A DNA stretch of 64,000 bases from assembly GCA_029863645.1 (NCBI GenBank), contig JAOTVA010000001.1, positions 1-64,000 of the forward strand, in the 5' to 3' direction. A model generated the notes under the pieces. It was not told the DNA's origin. It made no database searches and worked only from the letters and a program-made list of their open reading frames with translations. The first letter of the stretch is position 1. Every line of letters begins with the position of its first letter. A program made the position numbers and the translations under genes. Origin of the DNA: Gemmatimonadota bacterium. GTDB taxonomy: Bacteria; Gemmatimonadota; Gemmatimonadetes; Longimicrobiales; Gaopeijiaceae. This document shows positions 18,129-25,772 of this stretch, piece after piece.

Positions 18129-20129
18129 TCAGCCCCTAGGCCAGAAGTTGTTGCCCCGGTCCACGTCGGGTGAAAAGCCCGTTGGGTCGAGCTCGACCCG
18201 GGTGACTCGCCCCGCATCCGCAGGAACCTCGATCTCGAACGTCGTGTTGCCCGCGAGCCAGTGCTCCACCCCGATGTCGTGCTGGAGGGAGACCCCCGTC
18301 GAGGTGCGGATGCGCACGTGCACCGGGAAGGGCGCGTTGCCGCGGTCTTCGATCACCACCGTCTGGCCACCCCCTGCCGCTACCCCGACCGACCGCACCG
18401 CGTGGTCCACGGTCCACGTCTCGTAGTAGAAGGCGCTCCAGAACCAATCGAGGTCCTCACCAACGAAACGCTCGAAGGTGGCGAAGAAATCCCAGGGTGT
18501 GGGGTGCTTGTAGGCCCACTCCGAGATGAATGCCTTGTACGCGTCCTGGAAGAGCACACTCCCGATTACCTCGCGGAGCGCGACCAGGAGGGTCGCGGGC
18601 TTGCGGTACGACGCGATCGACCTGCCGGGTCCAGGCTCGTAGTAGTCGGAGTGGCGCATCAGGCTCTGCTCCTGACGACCCGCCGCCACCTCGAGGTACT
18701 GCCTGGCCTCTACACGCCGGTGGTCGACTCCGGGCCAAAGCTCCATCCGGCTCTCGTTCTCCAAGAAGTCCGTGGACCCCTCGTCCATCCAGGCGTAGCG
18801 GCGCTCGTTGGTGCCTACGATCATCGGAATCCACATGTGGCCGAGCTCGTGTGCCGTCACGCTGTAGAGCGCCTGCGCGTCCGTGCCCTCATACGACGAC
18901 ATGAGCGTCATCATCGGGAACTCCATGCCGCCCTCGATGATGTCTTCGCCTTCGACGGACGTCATATGGGGCCATGGATACGGTAAGCCCGTGTAGACCG
19001 AGTGGAATTCGATCGCCTGCTTCGCGTAGAGCCACTCTTCGGCCCACAAAGGCGCGCGATCCTCGCGCCAGAAGGAGTGGATCAGCACCCGGTCCTCCTC
19101 GCCATCGTCGTCGCGGTCGGGCACGACGGCCGAGGTCGCGTCCCACCGTTGGGTGTTCGACGTCGTCCACGCGAAGTCGCGAACCCGTTGCGCGGTAAAC
19201 CGATAGGTCAGCGAACCCTCTGGGGCGTCGGCAGTTACGGTGCCCGCATCTCGATCTCCCTGACCCGCGATCGTCACGAGGGTGTCGGCCGTGGCCGCAG
19301 CCTCCAATAGCTCGATCGTGAGCGCGGAAAAGACCTCGCTGGGATTCTCCAGCGCGCCGGTCGCCATCACGGTCCAGTCCTCAGGGACTGTGATGGCCAC
19401 GGTGTAGTCGGCGAAGTCGTCGTAGAACTCGCCGGTGCCGAGGAACGGCTCCGCGTCGAAGGCCCCGCCTCGGAGGTCGTCCAGCACCGCCATCTTCGGG
19501 AACCAGTACGCGATCATGTACATCTCTCGATTCGAATGGCCCATCCGCTCGCCGATGCCCTGCTGAGGCACCGTGAACGACCAATCGATCTCGAGCGTCA
19601 ACGTGTCCCCGCTGGACACGGGCGACGGAGGCCGGATCTGCATGACCGCGCCGTCTACCGAATAAGCGGGACCGTCGGAGACCGGGCCTGCCTCGAGCTC
19701 CCTGCCCCCGGCAACGACCCGACTCAGCGTGATGCCGTCCGTCACTTCTGCGGTCCGGTTTCTGAGCGCACCTGCCTGGTGGAAGTTCTGATGCAGATGG
19801 AGCCACACGGTGCCCAGGGTCAGCGGCGCATTGTTGGCGTAGGCGATACGAGCGGTGCCACTGAGTTCCCCGGTCTCCGGGTCGAGCGTGGCCTCGATGT
19901 CATACGACGTGCCCTGTTGCCAGTACCCCGCTCCCGGACTGCCCAGCGTGCTCCTCCACCCCCGGTCGAGGGCCTGAGCGTAGCCCGGTGGGGGCGAAAC
20001 AGCGGCCGGGACGGCTCGCCCGACGACCTGACCCTGCGCTGCCGCTGCCGAAGTCCACCCGATGGAACCAGCCAGAGCGATGAACGCCGTACAGGTGATC
20101 CGGACGCCCGCGCGGGGTGAACGCATCAT
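18129..20129 (-). CDS. M1-family metallopeptidase, secreted
   Basis: VTAHELGHMWIPMIVGTNERRYAWMDEGSTDFLENE (HExxH-x18-E), GGMEFPMM. Start at ATG 20129 gives a signal peptide. Confidence 0.92.
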   Translation of the reverse strand: MMRSPRAGVRITCTAFIALAGSIGWTSAAAAQGQVVGRAVPAAVSPPPGYAQALDRGWRSTLGSPGAGYWQQGTSYDIEATLDPETGELSGTARIAYANNAPLTLGTVWLHLHQNFHQAGALRNRTAEVTDGITLSRVVAGGRELEAGPVSDGPAYSVDGAVMQIRPPSPVSSGDTLTLEIDWSFTVPQQGIGERMGHSNREMYMIAYWFPKMAVLDDLRGGAFDAEPFLGTGEFYDDFADYTVAITVPEDWTVMATGALENPSEVFSALTIELLEAAATADTLVTIAGQGDRDAGTVTADAPEGSLTYRFTAQRVRDFAWTTSNTQRWDATSAVVPDRDDDGEEDRVLIHSFWREDRAPLWAEEWLYAKQAIEFHSVYTGLPYPWPHMTSVEGEDIIEGGMEFPMMTLMSSYEGTDAQALYSVTAHELGHMWIPMIVGTNERRYAWMDEGSTDFLENESRMELWPGVDHRRVEARQYLEVAAGRQEQSLMRHSDYYEPGPGRSIASYRKPATLLVALREVIGSVLFQDAYKAFISEWAYKHPTPWDFFATFERFVGEDLDWFWSAFYYETWTVDHAVRSVGVAAGGGQTVVIEDRGNAPFPVHVRIRTSTGVSLQHDIGVEHWLAGNTTFEIEVPADAGRVTRVELDPTGFSPDVDRGNNFWPRG

Positions 20130-20208
20130 GAATCTCTCCTCATCTCGAAGTACCTCCGCCCGCGTCCCTCGCCGTATGGGACGCGCCAACCTCACGAATG
20201 TGCACACT

Positions 20209-20228
20209 GGCGCTTCTCAAGAAGCGCC
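20209..20228 (-). terminator. Hairpin just after gltA (no clear U tract)
   Basis: GGCGCTTC-TCAA-GAAGCGCC, 8 bp below the gltA stop. Confidence 0.5.
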
Positions 20229-20235
20229 GGACCGC

Positions 20236-21540
20236 TCACTCGCGATCGCTGATCGACACGAAGTCGCGCGCGTCCTGGCCTTCATAGATCTGCCGCGGTC
20301 TCGCGATGCGCTGCTCGGAGTCCTGGAGCATCTCATCCCATTGCGCGAGCCAACCGACCGCCCGCGGAATCGCGAACAACACAGGAAACATCTCCACCGG
20401 GAAGCCCATCGCCTGATAGATGATGCCGGAGTAGAAGTCCACGTTCGGATAGAGATTCCGCTCGACGAAGTACTCCTCGTTGAGCGCGATCTTCTCCAGC
20501 TCCAACGCTATGTCCAGCAGCGGGTTGCGGCCCGTTACTTCGAACACCTCGTCGGCGGTTCGCTTGATGATGCTGGCGCGCGGATCGTACGCTTTGTAGA
20601 CGCGATGCCCGAAGCCCATCAAGCGCTCTTCCTTGCGCTTCACACCTTCCAAGAAGGCCGGGATCTGGTCCACGGATCCGATGCGGTTGAGCATTCTCAA
20701 GACCGCTTCGTTCGCACCTCCGTGCAGTGGACCGTACAGGGCGGACATGGCCCCCGACAGGGCGCAGTAGGGATCGGCCCGGGATGAGCCGATCACCCGC
20801 ATGGCCGTCGTCGAACAGTTCTGCTCGTGGTCAGCGTGGAGGATGAACAGCACGTCCAGCGCGCGCTCCAGCACCGGATTCGGCTTGTACTCCTTGGTGC
20901 CGATTTTGAAGAGCATGCTCAGGAAGTTGGCCGTGTACGAAAGCTCGTTCTCCGGGTACACCAGCGGCAGCCCGCGATGGTGCCGGTACGAGTAGGCCGC
21001 CAGGGTCGGGAGCTTCGCGACCAGACGGATCGTCTGGATCCATCGAGCCATGGGGTCGTCGAGGTCCTTGGCGTCCGGATAGAAGGTCGACAGCGCGGCG
21101 ACCATGCTCGTCACCATACCCATGGCGTGGGCGTCATACCGGAAGGCGCCGACCAGCTCCGTCATGTTCTCGTGCACATAGGTGTGGAACGTCACCTGGT
21201 GCACGAAGTCGTCCAGCTCCGCTTGACTCGGGAGCTCCCCCTTCAGGATCAGATAGGCGACCTCGAGGTGAGAGCTACGCTCGGCGAGCTGCTCGATCGG
21301 GTAGCCGCGGTACCGCAGAATCCCCTGATCGCCATCGATGAAGGTGATGGTGCTGCGCGTCGAGGCGGTGTTCGTAAACGCGGGATCGTACGCCATCATC
21401 CCGAAATCGCCTTCATCCACCTTGATCTGGCGGAGATCCATGGCGCGGATCACGTCACCGTCGAGGATGTCGACCTCGTAGTCGCGCCCCGTGCGGTTGT
21501 CGCGAATCGTAAGGGTGTTCTTGCCGTCGTCTCCCATCAA
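20236..21540 (-). CDS. gltA: Citrate synthase
   Basis: GDQGILRYRGYPIEQLAERSSHLEVAYLILKGELP; LHADHEQNCSTTAMRVIGSSRADPYCALSGAMSALYGPLHGGANEAV; GFGHRVYKAYDPRA. Confidence 0.97.
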   Translation of the reverse strand: MMGDDGKNTLTIRDNRTGRDYEVDILDGDVIRAMDLRQIKVDEGDFGMMAYDPAFTNTASTRSTITFIDGDQGILRYRGYPIEQLAERSSHLEVAYLILKGELPSQAELDDFVHQVTFHTYVHENMTELVGAFRYDAHAMGMVTSMVAALSTFYPDAKDLDDPMARWIQTIRLVAKLPTLAAYSYRHHRGLPLVYPENELSYTANFLSMLFKIGTKEYKPNPVLERALDVLFILHADHEQNCSTTAMRVIGSSRADPYCALSGAMSALYGPLHGGANEAVLRMLNRIGSVDQIPAFLEGVKRKEERLMGFGHRVYKAYDPRASIIKRTADEVFEVTGRNPLLDIALELEKIALNEEYFVERNLYPNVDFYSGIIYQAMGFPVEMFPVLFAIPRAVGWLAQWDEMLQDSEQRIARPRQIYEGQDARDFVSISDRE

Positions 21541-21681
21541 ACTCCCTCTCCCAAAAGCAGGTCAAACGCCGTGGACGGACATGCGTGTAGTCGAGCGCAC
21601 AAGTATACCGAGGAGCGGGGCGGCTCCCAAGACAGGCGAAGCCTCGCGACATATGCGTCCCCGCTTCGCTAGAATGTCCGC

Positions 21682-23385
21682 ATGAAGACCATCGGCTCCC
21701 AGCTCGCCGCAGTCACCACAGGCGTCAACCTACGACGCCAACTGGCTCCATTCCTGAAGTACCTCGCCTTCATGGTGGCGGTGGTCTTCCTCTATGGATG
21801 GCTGTTCCACGTGATCATGGCGTGGGAGGGGCAGGAGCATACGTGGTTCACCGGGATCTACTGGACGCTCACCGTCATGAGCACCCTAGGGTTCGGAGAC
21901 ATCACGTTCCACACGGATTTGGGCAGGGCGTTCAGCACGCTGGTCATGCTGACCGGGGTGATCATGATGCTCGTCATCCTGCCGTTCCTGTTCATCCGCC
22001 TTGTGTATGCCCCCTGGCTCGACCAACGGGCGCGCGACCGGGTCCGTGCGCTGCGGTCCGTACCCCCTCATGTGTCCGGCCACGTCTTGATCTGTGCGGA
22101 AGATCCCATTTCGAGGGGGCTCATCGTGAGGCTCGCGCTGGCGGGCGTCCCCGCCTACCTCATCGTGCCCGATCCCGACCGCGCGGTCTTCTTGCAGGAC
22201 GAGGGAGTACCCGTCGTCTGCGGCGAGGTCGACGCCGTCGAAACGTACCGGGCCGGCGGCGTCCAGAGGGCCAGACTCGTCCTGGCCAATTCTTCTGACA
22301 TGGAGAACTCGAACATCGTCCTAACCGTTCGAGAGCTTTCCGAAGACGTTCCCATCGCCGCTGTCGCGGAGGTCGAGGACTCGATCGACGTGCTGGAGCT
22401 CAGCGGAGCAACCCACGTCCTCCCGCTCAAGCAGCGGTTGGGTGAACACCTCGCCAACCGAGTGAGCGCGGGCAGTGCGCATGCCAACGTGATTGGTCAG
22501 TTTCACGATCTCCTGCTTGTCGAGTTCCCGGTGCACAACACGCCGTTGCAGAACCGGACCGTCCGAGACACGCGCCTTCGGGAGTTCACAGGGGTGACCG
22601 TAGTGGGCGTGTGGGAGCACGGCAGGCTCCTGCCAGTGCACCCCGACCTCGAGCTCTCGCCCATGTGCATTCCTGTGGCGATTGGTACGCAAGCTCAGAT
22701 CGACGAGCTGAACGAGATCCTGGTGATCTACGACGCGAACCCCAACCCGGTCCTGATCATCGGTGGGGGGAAGGTCGGACGCTCGGCGGCTCGAGCACTG
22801 AAACGACGGGGCGTTCCGGTCCACATCGTCGAGCGTAACCCCGCGCTCGAGGCCAAGATCACCGGAATTCCGGACAAGCTGTTCATCGGGGACGCCGCGG
22901 ACCGCCATGTGCTCGACGACGCAGGAATCGCGAACGCGCCGTCGATCCTCCTGACGACGCACGACGACGCGATGAACGTGTACCTGAGTGTCTATTGCCG
23001 CCGCCTCAATCCCGAAGCCCGCATCCTCACTCGGGTAACGCACGAACGAAATATCGAGGCCATCCAACGGGCGGGCTCGGACTTCGTCCTCAGCTACGCC
23101 GCCTTCGGGGTCCAGACCGTCGTTTCGATCGTGCGCGGACGCGAGCTCGTCGTGCTGGGAGAGGGCGTCAACCTCTTCTATATCCCTCTGCCAAAGTCGC
23201 TCGCCGACAAGACCTTGGCAGAGGCCGCCATCTCGGAGCGAACCGGATTGAACGTCATCGCGCTGCAGCAAGACGACGCAGTCCAAACAGACCTGAAGTC
23301 GGACCTCCGGCTACCCCGTGGCTGCGAGCTCGTCGTGCTAGGGAGCACTGAGCAACGCGAACGATTCAGGGAGACGTTCCACTAG
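21682..23385 (+). CDS. Potassium channel/TrkA-N (two RCK domains) protein
   Basis: Pore TVMSTLGFGDITFHTDLGRAFS; N-domains HVLICAEDPISRGLIVRLA and VLIIGGGKVGRSAARALKRRGVPVHIVER; C-terminal TrkA-C. Confidence 0.93.
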   Translation: MKTIGSQLAAVTTGVNLRRQLAPFLKYLAFMVAVVFLYGWLFHVIMAWEGQEHTWFTGIYWTLTVMSTLGFGDITFHTDLGRAFSTLVMLTGVIMMLVILPFLFIRLVYAPWLDQRARDRVRALRSVPPHVSGHVLICAEDPISRGLIVRLALAGVPAYLIVPDPDRAVFLQDEGVPVVCGEVDAVETYRAGGVQRARLVLANSSDMENSNIVLTVRELSEDVPIAAVAEVEDSIDVLELSGATHVLPLKQRLGEHLANRVSAGSAHANVIGQFHDLLLVEFPVHNTPLQNRTVRDTRLREFTGVTVVGVWEHGRLLPVHPDLELSPMCIPVAIGTQAQIDELNEILVIYDANPNPVLIIGGGKVGRSAARALKRRGVPVHIVERNPALEAKITGIPDKLFIGDAADRHVLDDAGIANAPSILLTTHDDAMNVYLSVYCRRLNPEARILTRVTHERNIEAIQRAGSDFVLSYAAFGVQTVVSIVRGRELVVLGEGVNLFYIPLPKSLADKTLAEAAISERTGLNVIALQQDDAVQTDLKSDLRLPRGCELVVLGSTEQRERFRETFH

Positions 23386-23501
23386 CCGTTCCCGCACGGT
23401 CGTCGATAGCCCGAGGGGCGGGTACCCCGCCCCCGGGCCAGCGAACATGAAGTCGCCCGGATCCCCCGCCCGCGCGTCGAGCGTGCAGACGGCGAGGAGC
23501 A

Positions 23502-23584
23502 TGCCGGGGGCGGGAGTCGAACCCGCACGCCCTTGCGGACAGCGGCTTTTGAGGCCGCCGCGTCTACCGTTCCGCCACCCCGGC
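23502..23584 (-). tRNA. tRNA-Leu (CAA)
   Basis: GCCGGGGTGGCGGAACGGTAGACGCGGCGGCCTCAAAAGCCGC...GCGGGTTCGACTCCCGCCCCCGGCA: 7-bp acceptor, anticodon stem GCGGC/GCCGC with loop CTCAAAA, long variable arm, T-arm GCGGG-TTCGACT-CCCGC. Confidence 0.93.
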
Positions 23585-23590
23585 TGGGTG
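23544..23590. repeat. 47-bp direct repeat, tRNA-side copy (att-like)
   Basis: GGCTTTTGAGGCCGCCGCGTCTACCGTTCCGCCACCCCGGCTGGGTG, identical to 25677-25723; covers the tRNA-Leu 5' half and anticodon loop. Confidence 0.9.
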
Positions 23591-23691
23591 TTACTGCTGT
23601 AAGGGTTTAGCCCCTGCGCTCCCTCTACCATCGTGCCCTCGGGTAACGTCCCGGGTAACGAACGGGTAGCGAGAAAGGCCGCCGCGTCATA

Positions 23692-23850
23692 CTAGGCACT
23701 CTCCGCTCGGCGCGCAGCCAGTTCCAGCAATTCGGTCCTGCGGTACTCCACAACCGGGCTCCGGTGCCGCACGTTCAGCAGGTGCCCGTAGGTCTTCTCA
23801 ATCAGGCTCAGCGACGAGTGACCCAGCACCTGCATCACCGTGTAGGGCTG
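23692..23850 (-). pseudogene. Tyrosine recombinase (integrase) C-terminal remnant
   Basis: VMQVLGHSSLSLIEKTYGHLL matches the LGHSS...TYxHL C-terminal active-site box; upstream codons of the track ORF (to 24072) do not look like integrase. Confidence 0.75.
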
Positions 23851-24025
23851 ACCGGTGCTCCATGGTTTGGCGCCGCTCGCGGGCATCCTCCGACACGGCC
23901 TGGGAAGGTTCGCCCGACTGAGGTCACCGCGTCGTTGCGGTAGCGTACAGTGCGGTGTTCCGTCCGCGCCCGCATTGGACCTGCCCGTAAGCGGCAATGT
24001 TCCACACGATCTTCGGAGGCTCGCC

Positions 24026-24913
24026 ATGATCCGGGAATCACGAATTGCGTGGGCGGCGGCGGCCGCCCTCACACTGCTGGCTACAGCCCCGGCTTCTGCT
24101 CAGAACGTCGAAGACGTGCTGGGTCGATACACGGGGGGGAACGCGGATGGGTTCCTCCAGCCACTCGCCGATGTGCTCGGTGCTTCTCTGGGCAGCGGTT
24201 GGGCTCGCTCGGCCGACATCCAGCCGGGTCTTCATATCCGACTGTCGGCGATCGCCGCAGGCGCACCGATCTCCGATAACGCCCGTACCTTCATGGGCAC
24301 GACCGAGTCCTTTTCACCAGTGACGACCATCGAAGCGCCCACGGTCTTCGGCTCCACCGAAACCGTTGCGGTCTCGGGCCAGGGCGGCACGACCTACCGT
24401 TTCCCCGGCGGCATCGATGCCACTCTGATGGGTACGGTGGCTCCACAGCTTACCGTCGGCAGCGTGGCCGGTACGGAAGCGATGGTTCGCTGGCTCTCCA
24501 TCGACATCGACGAGGACTTCGGAAGCGTGTCGCTGCTCGGTTTGGGCGTGCTCCACGACATCGACCAGTATCTGGGGCAGAGCCTGCCCGTCGAGCTGGC
24601 AGCGGGTGTCTACTGGCAGTCGTTCGACATCGGCGACGTCGTCCAGTCGTCCACGATCAGCGCGATGGTACACGCGAGCAAATCATTTAACGTGCTGACT
24701 GTGTTCGGGGGCCTCGGATACGAGACATCGTCTACGGACATCTCGTATACACCTGAGGGCGAGACGACTGTGATCGACGTCTCACTGGACGGGGCGAACT
24801 CCATCCGGGCCACCGGGGGAGTCGCACTCCGACTCTTCGTGGTCGGGGTCTTCGCCGACTACACGATCGCTTCGCAGAACACGTTCACCCTAGGCCTGGA
24901 GCTGGGACGATGA
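24026..24913 (+). CDS. Secreted/outer-membrane protein resembling DUF6588-type families
   Basis: Signal peptide ...AWAAAAALTLLATAPASAQ; amphipathic beta-like pattern ending FADYTIASQNTFTLGLELGR. Confidence 0.65.
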   Translation: MIRESRIAWAAAAALTLLATAPASAQNVEDVLGRYTGGNADGFLQPLADVLGASLGSGWARSADIQPGLHIRLSAIAAGAPISDNARTFMGTTESFSPVTTIEAPTVFGSTETVAVSGQGGTTYRFPGGIDATLMGTVAPQLTVGSVAGTEAMVRWLSIDIDEDFGSVSLLGLGVLHDIDQYLGQSLPVELAAGVYWQSFDIGDVVQSSTISAMVHASKSFNVLTVFGGLGYETSSTDISYTPEGETTVIDVSLDGANSIRATGGVALRLFVVGVFADYTIASQNTFTLGLELGR

Positions 24914-25551
24914 GCACCAATACGACCCGGATTCGCCGGCTCCGCTCGGCTGGGCGTCTCGTGACGTTTGCGGCCGCTGCGGTTGCGATGGGTGCATGCG
25001 ACGGCCGGTGGCTGTTCGCGACGGCCGAGTTCGATCGCACCTTCGACTTCACCTTCGACTCTAACAGCGGCCTGATCGAGACCGCATCCCTCACACGATC
25101 CGACGTTGAGGGCGATTTGGACATACCGGACGACGCACGCCTCGACTTCGTCGATATCCAGCGGGTGAGCTTGAGTCTGTCTCCCGGCACGGGAAATGAA
25201 TCGAGCGCGGCGACACTCAGGTTCGTCTATTTGGCGCAGGGCTTCTCCGGTGATGTCGACATCACCGTCACAGACATCGCGAGCGAGCCCATCGACGATC
25301 TGGTCGCGAGTGCGCTGCGCGCCGTTGAGGGAGACCTAAAGGCGATGCTCGAAAACGATCCGGGGGCGCCCGCCCAGGTCACGTTCGAAGGCCAGATCTC
25401 CAACGTCGCCCCGAGCGCGTCTCGACTTGTTCTCGACGCTACTCTCGAGGTCAAAATGACCGCCACGTATGCCACGTGTGTGGAGATCGGATTCTTGGGA
25501 TTCGGTGCGACTGCCGAGTGCATCTCGTCCGGGAGCCCCTTCGGTCCCTAG
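24910..25551 (+). CDS. Putative lipoprotein/exported protein
   Basis: Lipobox-like VTFAAAAVAMGACDGR; ATGA overlap with the upstream gene. Confidence 0.65.
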   Translation: MSTNTTRIRRLRSAGRLVTFAAAAVAMGACDGRWLFATAEFDRTFDFTFDSNSGLIETASLTRSDVEGDLDIPDDARLDFVDIQRVSLSLSPGTGNESSAATLRFVYLAQGFSGDVDITVTDIASEPIDDLVASALRAVEGDLKAMLENDPGAPAQVTFEGQISNVAPSASRLVLDATLEVKMTATYATCVEIGFLGFGATAECISSGSPFGP

Positions 25552-25676
25552 GCGCGAGGGTGCACCTCTGCGAGGTGGGCCCCGCGGGCGGGCCTGCCTC
25601 CCACCGCTGGCACGCGAGCGATCAGTCGACGTGGGCGAGTAACCGGGAGGCGGCGCCCTGGAGGAACCTGCGGCTA

Positions 25677-25723
25677 GGCTTTTGAGGCCGCCGCGTCTAC
25701 CGTTCCGCCACCCCGGCTGGGTG
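25677..25723. repeat. 47-bp direct repeat, distal copy (partial tRNA-Leu, att-like)
   Basis: Exact copy of 23544-23590; flanks differ on both sides. Confidence 0.9.
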
Positions 25724-25772
25724 ATCTAGCTGTGGATTATCGCTTCCGTGCCTTCGTCGAACCGCGTGGCAA

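Noticed and set aside
23692-24072. Full 126-aa ORF as an intact integrase
   Set aside because: Only the C-terminal ~50 residues match a tyrosine recombinase; catalytic Arg region is missing, so called a remnant.
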